A DNA stretch of 64,000 nt from Acytostelium subglobosum LB1 (taxonomy: Eukaryota; Evosea; Eumycetozoa; Acytosteliales; Acytosteliaceae). The notes below the pieces were generated by a model, which saw nothing but the letters and a program-made list of their open reading frames with translations, made no database searches and was not told the DNA's origin. Location: assembly GCF_000787575.1 (NCBI RefSeq), contig NW_012236531.1, forward strand, positions 457,396 to 521,395, in the 5' to 3' direction. Position numbers and translations under genes: made by a program. Position 1 is the first letter of the stretch; every line of letters begins with the position of its first letter. Positions 42,129 to 51,124 of the stretch are shown piece by piece.

Positions 42129-43495
42129 TTGATCGATTGATCATCATCAATATATGTGGTCCACAGTAGTCTCGTGCCCTTGCCTTGTACCCTCTCCATC
42201 TCTTAAATCTTTGTACAAATAACATAGTAATACTATCCACCTCCATTCAATCAATCGATCAATCACATTCCAATCAATCCTAACGACATTTGATATTAAC
42301 CGGTTAATATGTGTGGGTTGTCCCGCCACTTGTTTGGATCTCATTAGTAGTCGACGCTACTTGCATTGCATCATTCGAATGTACATGTCATCATTTTGCT
42401 TAGTGTTTTGTGTGACACACCCAACCTTCGTTCGCGCACCCCTTCTGATTCGGTCGCCTCCCACATGATTGATTATAAAGCCAAACATCATTTAAAAAAT
42501 AAATAAATGGTCGACTTTTTTGAGCGTTCTCTATTCATTCTCACGACACTCATTCCTTCCCTGCCCACACGAATCGATTCATCTCAACTCAAATAAACAA
42601 ACACACACACAGTCAATCAATCACATAATAATTAAGGCCAAGCCTCATCTCAGTCACTCATTCAATCAAACAATTACACACACACACACACACACTACAT
42701 CTACAACAAACACACCTCTAGCCTTGCCAATCAATCACATGATTGGAGTGTGCATTGCAACACATCATCATCAGTAACACCCAATCTCAAGGACCTTGAG
42801 CACTCGCCTGCGCGCTCAATCCAACATCCATCCAAGCAGAAGAAACAACAGCAACAAGCAGCAGCATCAGCAGCCAGCAGCCAGCAGAGTAGAAGAAGCA
42901 AACACTGTCTATCCTTGGGTCTTCCATCCATCCAACCATCCAGTCCATCGCTGTCAATTGCATCACTCTCGCACATCTTGTTACATCTTCTACAATCGCA
43001 CACACTTCCTTCATCAAAGTCGACTAATGATTATGTTCAAGATATAACATCAACAACATCACACCATTCATTCATTCATTCATTGATACGCCATCAACAG
43101 CACAACAGGAATAGCACATCACAGCAACAGACTAGGTCTACCCATTCCAACTCCAACTCCATTCATTCATTCATTCATTCTGTAATAATAGTATATTATT
43201 TACCTTCACATGTTCAAACGACTCTGATCTGAAGTAGGTCCATCATGCAAGCATCGCTCGTCTGTCGACAGGTTGACTAACTAACACGCCACACTCTCCA
43301 GGACATCATAATCATCAACATCATAGGGTCATAGGCAGTCATCAACATATTATAGTCAACAGCAGCACAAACAGCTGCTCTTCTAGTATCTTCTTTCCTC
43401 CCTCCTTCCTTCTCTCCCTCCTCTCTTCTTTTTTCCCCTTCCTTTTCAATCCTTCCTTTCGCCTCCCTCGCTCTCTCGCTCACTCAATCAAACTG
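42129..43495. other. Long leader/promoter region of the RRM gene
   Basis: About 1.4 kb with no accepted gene. It contains CA and CAAT repeats (42600-42740), a CAG-rich patch (42845-42890), an ATG-started 160-codon frame (42750-43232) of low complexity, and a long C/T-rich tract (about 43380-43480) just before the next start codon. Confidence 0.5.
43379..43480 (+). repeat. Polypyrimidine tract before the RRM gene start
   Basis: Roughly 100 bases that are almost wholly C and T (TTCCTCCC, CTTCCTTCTCTC units), ending about 15 bases before the ATG. In a 5' leader it could control translation or mark an intron end. Confidence 0.5.
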
Positions 43496-45544
43496 ATGTA
43501 CAAAATGGACCAAGACACCAAGCCTTCACTTGAGGAGGAGTTGTCGTTCGACCTCACTTTTGGTGAGCCAGACCTCAATGAGCATGACATTCAGCTCAAG
43601 CGCGAGTTAATGATGCGTAGACAGTTCACTAATGGCGCTGGCGACATCAACTCGGCACTGACATCTGCCTCGGCCACGTCGGCAATGGCTCCAGCCATCG
43701 ACCTGACCGCCGACGCCAAAGCCAAGGACAAGCGCACCAGGAGCGAAAAATCCGACCGACACGCAGTCCTGATCAGCTCGCGCGGCGACCGGTTCAACCT
43801 GGGCCTGCTGCTCAAGCAGCTCGAGGAGTGCGGCCCAGTGCGCGCACATCACTTTCGTGATCGACAGAACTTTGGCTTCGTTCAGTTCCTCGACTCAGAG
43901 TCAGCAGACAATGCGATCGACCGTCTGAATAACAAGGAGATCGATGGACAGCTGCTCCAGGTCGAGAGGATCAAGCGCATCACGCCAGGAAAGGACCCAC
44001 GCTTCATGGCGGTCGGTTCACCACAGTGCTCCTCGTTGCCCACGCAGCTACCTTCAATGCTCGATCACAAGCCCGACTCGACGCTCGTGCTCAAGAACCT
44101 GCCATTCAACTTGAAACAGGTGCAGCTACAAGAGCTGCTAGAGACTATCATCCCAGCGGCGCCACAGTCCGTCAACTTCCATTACGACAATGTGGGCGTC
44201 TTCCGCGGCATGGCCTTTGTCAAATATCGTCTACTTGACGACGCTGTCAAGGTATTTGACGCGCTGAACGGCGCCGATGTGCACGGCCGTCGCGTGCGAC
44301 TCGAGTATAAGCGCAAGGTGAACAAGTCCAATGAGGTGCCAGCCGAGGTGCTCGAGGACGAGAAGCTGCGCCGCGCCTGGGAGCAGCTCAAGGAGTTCAA
44401 GGACGACGCCGTCGCCAACGAGCTCACCTTCTCCACTTTCACCGGTATACAAAGGATGTATATCCACAACATGGCCGAGAAATTGAAGCTCGTGCACACG
44501 TCGGTCGGTGAGGAGCCCAATCGCTCCATCATTATAACGAAGCAACCAAAGCAGCCCGGTAGCGACATGCCACAATTCCTTTCGACGTCGCCCACGTCCT
44601 ACATTGGCCAGCCAATGCTCTCGAGCCAGGCCTCGGCATCAGCTGCCGCCAACTCCTTTTTATCAAGCACACCTACCAACTCCTACACACCCCTGTCGTC
44701 CACACCGACGTCATCAATGTTTGGCAAGCCAATGGAACAGATGTCCTCAAGCTTCAACAACAATCCATATCTACGATCAATGCCCATCAACAATCACAAC
44801 AACAATCACAACAGCAATCACAACAACAATCACATGGGCGGTGGTGGCCTCACACACAGCGGCATGACTGGCAGCACTGGTATAAAGATGGGGCACTCCC
44901 CTTCGATCATGATCAACGATTCAAATAGGATTGCCGCGTCATGGGAGAAGTCCCCGCCCAACAGCTTCCTCTCCACCCCTCCATCGCATTTCACCACGGG
45001 CTTTGGCATGCCAAGCCGCGACCGCTCGACGTCCGACCTCGACCTGTCCACGTCGCCCAACAACAGCAGTCTGTGGAGCATGAACACCAGCATCACTGGC
45101 AACAGCAGCATCATCAACGGCTTTGGAAGCATCGGCAGCCTCAACTCCTACAACAACTTTTTGGAGATGTCCAGCTATCAATCCAATCCCGCACCGCCAA
45201 TCAGCAGCAGTCTGGGCACGATATTACAGCAGCAACAACATTACAACATCAGCAACAGTATAAACATCATCAGCAACAACAATCACCATCATCACAACAA
45301 CAACGGTCACAGCAACAGCTTCCAAAACACACACAGCGGTGCCGGCAGCCATGCCAACTCGTTCAACAACAACATCATTGGCGGCGGCAGCCAATCTGTC
45401 ACATCATCGTCACCCGTCTACCGACAGCCACGCGGACCAGACGGCACCAAGGGCTTCTCGGACGTCTACCGATCGGCTCGCAAGGTGACCAGTCCTCCCC
45501 TGTCATCCTCCCCAGTCATGGGCTCATATGTTGCATTCAACTAA
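43496..45544 (+). CDS. RNA-binding protein with two RRMs and an R3H-like domain
   Basis: Single exon, 682 residues. A first RRM (residues ~90-160: HAVLISSRGDRFNLGLLL, FGFVQFLDSESADNAIDRL) and a second, better one (~195-280: STLVLKNLPFNLKQVQL, FRGMAFVKYRLLDDAVKVF) are followed by a charged helix and an R3H-like stretch (LTFSTFTGIQRMYIHNMAEK) as in yeast Pin4/Mdt1 and fission yeast Cip2. The second half is Ser/Asn/His-rich, prion-like and disordered. Such proteins bind mRNA and often sit in cytoplasmic granules; that is inference. The second ATG, three codons in (aaaATGGAC at 43505), has the better context and may be the true start. Coding GC is high in the RRM block. Confidence 0.88.
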   Translation: MYKMDQDTKPSLEEELSFDLTFGEPDLNEHDIQLKRELMMRRQFTNGAGDINSALTSASATSAMAPAIDLTADAKAKDKRTRSEKSDRHAVLISSRGDRFNLGLLLKQLEECGPVRAHHFRDRQNFGFVQFLDSESADNAIDRLNNKEIDGQLLQVERIKRITPGKDPRFMAVGSPQCSSLPTQLPSMLDHKPDSTLVLKNLPFNLKQVQLQELLETIIPAAPQSVNFHYDNVGVFRGMAFVKYRLLDDAVKVFDALNGADVHGRRVRLEYKRKVNKSNEVPAEVLEDEKLRRAWEQLKEFKDDAVANELTFSTFTGIQRMYIHNMAEKLKLVHTSVGEEPNRSIIITKQPKQPGSDMPQFLSTSPTSYIGQPMLSSQASASAAANSFLSSTPTNSYTPLSSTPTSSMFGKPMEQMSSSFNNNPYLRSMPINNHNNNHNSNHNNNHMGGGGLTHSGMTGSTGIKMGHSPSIMINDSNRIAASWEKSPPNSFLSTPPSHFTTGFGMPSRDRSTSDLDLSTSPNNSSLWSMNTSITGNSSIINGFGSIGSLNSYNNFLEMSSYQSNPAPPISSSLGTILQQQQHYNISNSINIISNNNHHHHNNNGHSNSFQNTHSGAGSHANSFNNNIIGGGSQSVTSSSPVYRQPRGPDGTKGFSDVYRSARKVTSPPLSSSPVMGSYVAFN

Positions 45545-45650
45545 TATCAAAGTATATCAGTATCTCCACCTTTATATATATAATCGCTATCATCAATAAA
45601 GACTCTCCGACTCATCGTCTCATGCTTTCATGGGACTTAAACAATATTAT

Positions 45651-47096
45651 CTATCTTGTACTGTGCTCACGCCACTCTGTCATGGATGTGCCGTCGCTGG
45701 AGCGGGACAGCCATTCGCGAACCTCTCGAACCTGGTCGCATAGCAGTTTCTCAAACTCCTTGTTGCCAGCTAATGAACAGAATACCTTGGGGTCGTGGAT
45801 GTACTCGGCCAGCGGGTCGGACTGAGAGAACATCTTGTGAACTTGATCCTTGTCCATCACTCCATCATGGTATTCGTAGGGTATCTGATTCTTGCTCCAT
45901 CGCTCAAGGAATACAAAGAAGATGGCTGGAAGCTTAGCGGTTGCTCTTGGCACTGCTCCCCTCTTGTAGCACGCGACAATGGTTGGTAGGAGGAAGCCAG
46001 GGATCTTGGTGTGGCCCTCCTTTCCGACACGCTCATTGGTGTCCTTCAGGAACTTGTTCTTGAATCTCTCTAGAACTACATCTCTATACTTCTCCAAGTT
46101 CAAAGGACTGTGCTCGGCCTTAAGAGTTGGGATCACGTCCTCGGTGATGTAGTCGTAGACTATCTTATGGATGTCTGGATTGGCGATATCCTCACTGATA
46201 TATGTCAATCCAACCAGTGTACCAGCCCATGCAAAGCATGCATGACTGGCGTTGAGGATTCGTACTTTGGCCTCCTCGTAGGGTAGAACAGATTGAGTCA
46301 TCTCCACACCAGCCAATTCTAGCTTTGGTCGACCATTGATGAAGTTGTCCTCGACAACCCATTGAATGAATGACTCTGCCATCACTGGGACCTTGTCTTC
46401 AAAGCCCAGTCCTTGTTGCCTAACCCTCTCGACAAGGTCGTCAGAGGGATGGGGCGTGATCCTGTCCACCATGGAGTTGGGGAAGCGGACATTTTGATCG
46501 ATCCATTTCAACAGGTCGGTATCTGGAAGCTTCTGGAGGAACTGCTCAAAGCATCTTTTGAAACAGTTGCTGTTCTTTCTGATGTTGTCACAACTGATTA
46601 ATGTCACTGGAGCTTTGGAATGGAGCATTCTCTCTCGGAGAATCTTGGCCATCACTCCGTAGATGGTCTGAGTGCTGCCAGTCTTGAGGTCATTGTCGAC
46701 GTGCTCATTGTTGAGCAGAAGATCAAAGTTCTCATTATGGAAGTAACCAGACTCTGAGATTGTGAAGGAAATGACACGGGTATCACTGGAGGCACCTTGT
46801 TCAATAAGATACTTGGCACTTGGATGGAACGGTATAGTCTTCTTGATAGATTTGATCACTTCATAAGTTCTTGAACCATCGGTATTATTGAGTTCCAGGA
46901 CGTATTGACCATGTTGTATTTCCAATTGTTTGATAATGTCCTCTTGATGATCATTGAGCATATTACCAAGTGCAATTGACCATCCCTCCTCATCATTGCC
47001 ATCAACAATCAAACGATTGATATAATAAGCTTGATGAGCACGATGGAAGTTACCAGCTCCAATATGCATCCATATTGGTTTGTTACAAGTTGTCAT
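45651..47096 (-). CDS. Mannitol dehydrogenase family oxidoreductase
   Basis: Long-chain polyol dehydrogenase, 481 residues, oxidising a sugar alcohol such as mannitol or arabinitol with NAD(P). The N-terminal Rossmann part opens with the family sequence HIGAGNFHRAHQAYYINRL. The catalytic K-x5-N-x2-H motif is intact in KVRILNASHACFAW; the C-terminal helical domain follows, with KIPGFLLPTIVACYKRG. The start at 47096 gives MTTCNKPIWMHIGAGNFHRA, the usual distance to the nucleotide-binding loop; an upstream in-frame ATG at 47168 would add Ile/Asp/Lys-rich leader. No introns. The enzyme is best known from bacteria and fungi, so its presence here could reflect old transfer or patchy retention; composition does not stand out from neighbours. 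Substrate not decided. Confidence 0.9.
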   Translation of the reverse strand: MTTCNKPIWMHIGAGNFHRAHQAYYINRLIVDGNDEEGWSIALGNMLNDHQEDIIKQLEIQHGQYVLELNNTDGSRTYEVIKSIKKTIPFHPSAKYLIEQGASSDTRVISFTISESGYFHNENFDLLLNNEHVDNDLKTGSTQTIYGVMAKILRERMLHSKAPVTLISCDNIRKNSNCFKRCFEQFLQKLPDTDLLKWIDQNVRFPNSMVDRITPHPSDDLVERVRQQGLGFEDKVPVMAESFIQWVVEDNFINGRPKLELAGVEMTQSVLPYEEAKVRILNASHACFAWAGTLVGLTYISEDIANPDIHKIVYDYITEDVIPTLKAEHSPLNLEKYRDVVLERFKNKFLKDTNERVGKEGHTKIPGFLLPTIVACYKRGAVPRATAKLPAIFFVFLERWSKNQIPYEYHDGVMDKDQVHKMFSQSDPLAEYIHDPKVFCSLAGNKEFEKLLCDQVREVREWLSRSSDGTSMTEWREHSTR

Positions 47097-47412
47097 TTTC
47101 TTTCTATCTTTTTTATCTCTATCTATAACTCTATCTATCTCTATCTTTATTTCTCCAATGAGTAACAATGATGAATGATTGAATGAATGAGGGTATAAGC
47201 GAGTGAGTGAACATGATGCTTGGCTTCATTAGAAGAGTGTGCTCTAGACTAAGCACACGCCTGGGCAATCTCGCTCTTCAGATTAAGTGTTTGTGTGGTG
47301 TTGTGTTGGAAACAAACAAATGATTGTTGTGTCCATCTTTGGTGAATCATTCATTCAATTGTTTACATAATATCATACATATAATATACATATATTTCAC
47401 ATACAATAAACA
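47097..47412. promoter_or_regulatory. Divergent promoter, mannitol dehydrogenase / Pex4
   Basis: 316 bp between divergent starts, AT-rich on the Pex4 side (ATACATATA near 47375-47400), with a TCTATC repeat next to the dehydrogenase start. No ORF. Confidence 0.5.
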
Positions 47413-48009
47413 ATGGTATGATATAGCAACAACCAACAACAACAAACAGAACATGTTGATTAATAACTTGTAACTATAACAACAAATTTATAGGCAGCAA
47501 GATTAATGAAAGAGTACAAAGTACTCCAGAATGAACCTTTCGAAGATATAATGTTGTTCCCAAAGGATGAGAATAACCTATATCAATGGACTGCAATTAT
47601 AAAGGGTCCACCAGAGACTCCTTACGAAGGTGGTAGCTTCGAACTAGACATACAGGTACCAACCAACTATCCACTTCAGCCACCCATCGTTAGATTCAAT
47701 ACAAAGGTCTTTCATCCAAATATACACTTCAAGGTAAGGTTAAGATACTCAGCAGGACCATTTAAGATGCCTTGAGCATTTGCTAACAATAACACGAATC
47801 AACAGACAGGAGAGATTTGTCTAGACTTACTAAAGACATCATGGTCAGCAATATATACATTACAGTCAGTTTGTCGATCGATCATTGCACTGTTAGCACA
47901 TCCCGAAGCGGATAGCCCTTTGAATTGCGATGCAGGCAACCTCATGAGGAATGGTGACCAGAAGGGCCATGACTCTTTGGCCAAGATGTACACTAGAATA
48001 TACGCATAG
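47413..48009 (+). CDS. pex4: Pex4-like peroxisomal ubiquitin-conjugating enzyme
   Basis: E2 that in the family monoubiquitinates the import receptor Pex5 at the peroxisome. Exons 47413-47415 (ATG alone), 47494-47733 and 47806-48009 give about 148 residues. The UBC fold shows WTAIIKGPPETPYEGGSFEL, HPNIHF before the active site, catalytic Cys in TGEICLDLLK, then WSAIYTLQSVCRSIIALL and PEADSPLNCDAGNLMR, which match plant PEX4 closely. As in eS28, the start codon is isolated in its own exon before GTATGA; the body begins AARLMKEYKVLQ. The assignment to Pex4 over other E2s rests on the SPLNCDAGNL and LQSVCR segments. Confidence 0.88.
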
Positions 48010-48288
48010 ATAGCAGAGTAAACAGGTCCTTTCACAGACATAAAATGTTCATTCATTCATTGTATCAATCAACAGAGACTATACTTATTGACTTGATAAT
48101 GTCATCTATGGCATTCATCATTAGTGAGCCTTTGCATAGGGTGGCGACTTCCAAACTCTTTCGCAAAATGTCGTCTCTTGGGTTATGGTTCATCTTGTCA
48201 ACGACCCCATTGATACACATTAACATTCATACAGATACATAGAGATACAAAGGGTGTAGTGTCATTCGTCAAACCAACGAACTAAACA

Positions 48289-49473
48289 ATGTATGAGGTC
48301 GAAGCTGATCCACAAGACACAGATGCCACTCAGGCATCACAGACGATGAAGACGACAGCTACGTCGACGACGACTGCGGCAGGGGCGACAGGTCAACAGT
48401 CGAAACAACCCTCAGAGTACATGCGAGTGCAAAGGATGTTTAGACAGGTGACAAAGAACGAGCGTACAGGCAAGAATATACCAAAGGAGAAGCGAAAGCC
48501 AATAGACTACTCCTCAGTGCTTGACTATCATAACTTGGACAACAATACACCGGAGAATCGCGAGAGGATATTGGACTTCTCAGGACTGGTAGATCAAAGT
48601 ACGGCGACTGAATCGCCATACTATGCACATCCTGCAACATGGCGAGTGTATGGTCTGAAGGACTACCCTGGCTTCTACTTCATCCCCTCACCATTCTCTG
48701 TGCAACAACAAAAGAAGTGGATCAAGGATGCCATCGAGCTGTACACTGAGCCGCCCAACAGCACCAACCTCACTCTATTCCACGGCGACATCAAACAACT
48801 CTGGAGGAATGCTCAACAAGAGTTTTCTGACATTGAAGCAGACTCGCGTGGCGGCGACAAGTCCTCTGACACTCAAACACAGACAAGACCATTGGACAAG
48901 AATGGACAAGAGTTACCAACTTATAGAAGCCTCCTGGACAAGCTGGCATGGTCATCACTTGGTTACCAGTATCAATGGACTGAGAGGATATACTCTGAAG
49001 ACTACTATGTACAGTTCCCCGACGATCTACAGCAGCTGGTCACTCACATTGCCTCATCGACGCGCTACACACCTTATGTGGCCGAGGCGGCAACGATCAA
49101 CTTTTACTCTGAGGACTCGGTAATGGGCGGCCATCTGGACGACGCCGAGGAGGAGATGGAGAAGCCCATCGTCTCTATAAGCTTTGGCAGCACAGCGGTC
49201 TTCTTGATGGGCGCCGAAACCAAGGACGTTGCGCCTGTCCCCATCTTTATTCGAAGTGGTGACATTGTGATCATGGGCGGACGTTCACGCTATTGCTATC
49301 ATGGTGTTGCCAAGATTGTTGAGGACTCGTTCGATGTGGACCTGGCTGCCAACGACACTGATGACACTCGCTGGCACATCCACTGGCTCAAAGAGAAGAA
49401 CAGACGCATCAACATCAATACAAGACAAGTATTTAAAGTTCCAAAGCAAGGTGTGAGGAGTACCATCAAGTAA
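48289..49473 (+). CDS. alkbh1: ALKBH1-like Fe(II)/2-oxoglutarate dioxygenase
   Basis: Single exon, 394 residues. AlkB-family oxygenases remove methyl groups from nucleic acids; animal ALKBH1 acts on tRNA and other substrates. After a Thr/Ala/Gln-rich, probably disordered 45-residue start come [19 protein letters not shown], then [23 protein letters not shown] with the iron-binding H-x-[32 protein letters not shown] with the second iron histidine, and [10 protein letters not shown] with the 2-oxoglutarate-binding arginine. These match ALKBH1 rather than other AlkB classes. It converges on TRMO with 46 bp between stop codons. Confidence 0.93.
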   Translation: MYEVEADPQDTDATQASQTMKTTATSTTTAAGATGQQSKQPSEYMRVQRMFRQVTKNERTGKNIPKEKRKPIDYSSVLDYHNLDNNTPENRERILDFSGLVDQSTATESPYYAHPATWRVYGLKDYPGFYFIPSPFSVQQQKKWIKDAIELYTEPPNSTNLTLFHGDIKQLWRNAQQEFSDIEADSRGGDKSSDTQTQTRPLDKNGQELPTYRSLLDKLAWSSLGYQYQWTERIYSEDYYVQFPDDLQQLVTHIASSTRYTPYVAEAATINFYSEDSVMGGHLDDAEEEMEKPIVSISFGSTAVFLMGAETKDVAPVPIFIRSGDIVIMGGRSRYCYHGVAKIVEDSFDVDLAANDTDDTRWHIHWLKEKNRRININTRQVFKVPKQGVRSTIK

Positions 49474-49519
49474 AGTAAAGTAAAGTAAACGCGCTCGCGA
49501 GTGCGCGTGTGTGTATAGT
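49474..49519. terminator. 46-bp convergent junction with a GC-rich hairpin
   Basis: Between the ALKBH1 and TRMO stop codons. It has a (TAAAG)n repeat that adds stop codons in several frames, then ACGCGC/GCGCGT (49489-49508), a perfect six-pair stem entirely of G/C except its ends, in otherwise AT-rich spacer. It may pause or end transcription from both sides; inference only. Confidence 0.35.
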
Positions 49520-50848
49520 TTAGTCAACAACATCCTCCCTGCTATTGCTGCTGTTTCCAGTCGCATGCTCCAGACTCCTTTGATGCTCGTAGGTCTCAGT
49601 GTCGACGACTCCAAGGACGGTGGCTACTCCATCTGGATCGACTTGGCACTCAATGTTTAGCGTGTCGATGAAGAATCCCCAACTCTCGTGAGTCTTCTTC
49701 TTCCTGCGATAGACTGATCGTGGCTCATTGATGAGGATCTCGGTGATCAGTGTCTGGACGCGTGCCACACGCTCTTCAAATGAAGTGCCACTCTTGCTGT
49801 TGGCGGGCTCGTTTGCCAACAATCGCAGGCCAACCGTATCGATGGTGCGTCTAAGGCCGTCGATGGCCTCATCGCTGAACCGCACGGTCTTGATGTCGCT
49901 CTTGTTGTCGATCCACGCCGGTGTCCTGGCGTCGGGCTCGCTGTCAAATTTGGGAATATAAGGCTTGAGATCGATGATTGGCGTGCCGTCCACCATGTCC
50001 ACGCCACTTAAATAGATTGTGTCGCCCTCAATACGCTCGATTCGACACATTGTCATGCCAATGGGCACCAAACGGTGTGGAGTGCGACTGGCGTACACGC
50101 CCACCTTCTTGCCATTGAGCAGAGGTGGACGCACCATCACGTTGTCGGGAGGGTATCGCTGGTCCTTTGTGTAGACATAGTCGCTGAGTGCTGGCGCAGG
50201 TGCCTGGTCAATGTCTGGCTTGTCTTGTGAGTTGTTGATCATATAGCTCTTGGTGCTGCTTGTGACCCTGTTCTTGTGGAACCAGAATATGACCCATATG
50301 TGACTGTACTCTTCCAGTCCGTGGAACAAGTGATGCGCATGACTGGCCAGCAACTTGATGTAGCCCTGGCTAGTCGGGGCCAGCTTTCCCTGTCTTGGTG
50401 ATCCATTCTTCTTTGGGAAACAAGTATGAATGTATCCAATTGGGTCCATAGTTATCCTATCCTCTGGTATCTCATTCAACTTTGTTTGATCACCATAGTA
50501 TTCATGATTAGGTTGTATCTGTTTCTCTTTCTTCTTCCTCCTTCTCTTTGTCATGTCACCATTCTCTTCATTTGTATTTGCCCAACGACTTGTAGAGTTG
50601 GTACTAGTATTCTTGTGTATGTCTGCAATTGATGTTGATGTTGAAGTTGATGTTGATGTTGTATCTGATGTATAATGTCTATGATTGATTGAGTGTAATG
50701 TTGAGTGATTACATGTATTGATCAAGCCGATCAAAGTATTGCTGCTGGCTGGCAAGCATTGATTGATGTGTGGCAATTGCCAAACAAGTGAAGAAGAACC
50801 AGTTGTAGTAGTCAGTGATGACCTCAACACTTTATAAGATACATTCAT
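49520..50848 (-). CDS. trmo: TRMO-like tRNA N6-methyltransferase (TsaA/YaeB family)
   Basis: Family enzymes methylate N6-threonylcarbamoyladenosine-37 of tRNA using S-adenosylmethionine. Single exon, 442 residues. An N-terminal region of about 135 residues is Ser/Thr/His-rich and could include an organelle-targeting leader. The TsaA-like beta-barrel core runs from MDPIGYIHTCF through KNGSPRQG, SHIWVIFWFH, RPPLLNGKKVGVYASRTPHR and GMTMCRIERIEGDTIYLSGVDMVDGTPIIDLKPYIP, the classic signature. The C-terminal part resembles the extra domain of eukaryotic TRMO (THESWGFFIDTL). The start at 50848 is the first ATG in a good context; one at 50884 would add twelve residues. Confidence 0.92.
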   Translation of the reverse strand: MNVSYKVLRSSLTTTTGSSSLVWQLPHINQCLPASSNTLIGLINTCNHSTLHSINHRHYTSDTTSTSTSTSTSIADIHKNTSTNSTSRWANTNEENGDMTKRRRKKKEKQIQPNHEYYGDQTKLNEIPEDRITMDPIGYIHTCFPKKNGSPRQGKLAPTSQGYIKLLASHAHHLFHGLEEYSHIWVIFWFHKNRVTSSTKSYMINNSQDKPDIDQAPAPALSDYVYTKDQRYPPDNVMVRPPLLNGKKVGVYASRTPHRLVPIGMTMCRIERIEGDTIYLSGVDMVDGTPIIDLKPYIPKFDSEPDARTPAWIDNKSDIKTVRFSDEAIDGLRRTIDTVGLRLLANEPANSKSGTSFEERVARVQTLITEILINEPRSVYRRKKKTHESWGFFIDTLNIECQVDPDGVATVLGVVDTETYEHQRSLEHATGNSSNSREDVVD

Positions 50849-51124
50849 TATTATCTCTTTGTGTTTGAGTTGTACATATCCCACACCTCATGCTTTCGTT
50901 CATCTTGTCATCAGGATGACAACAGAGATTGTGCAAAATTCAAAGAAGTTCGAGAATAGCTCAAAACACCTATCTTCACTACAATTCATCATTGTGGCGA
51001 TGATTCATTCATTCAACTTTGGCATTGGGTCCTTCCATTTCACTACATCCTTTACTTCTTTGTCATCGATATCTCGAGTCATTAATTCATTGTCAAACAA
51101 ACAAAGATATAAGTAACAGGTTCG

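Noticed and set aside
44941-45825. 294-codon frame rich in Gln and His on the + strand
   Set aside because: Alternative frame through the low-complexity half of the RRM gene; runs into the mannitol dehydrogenase gene on the other strand.
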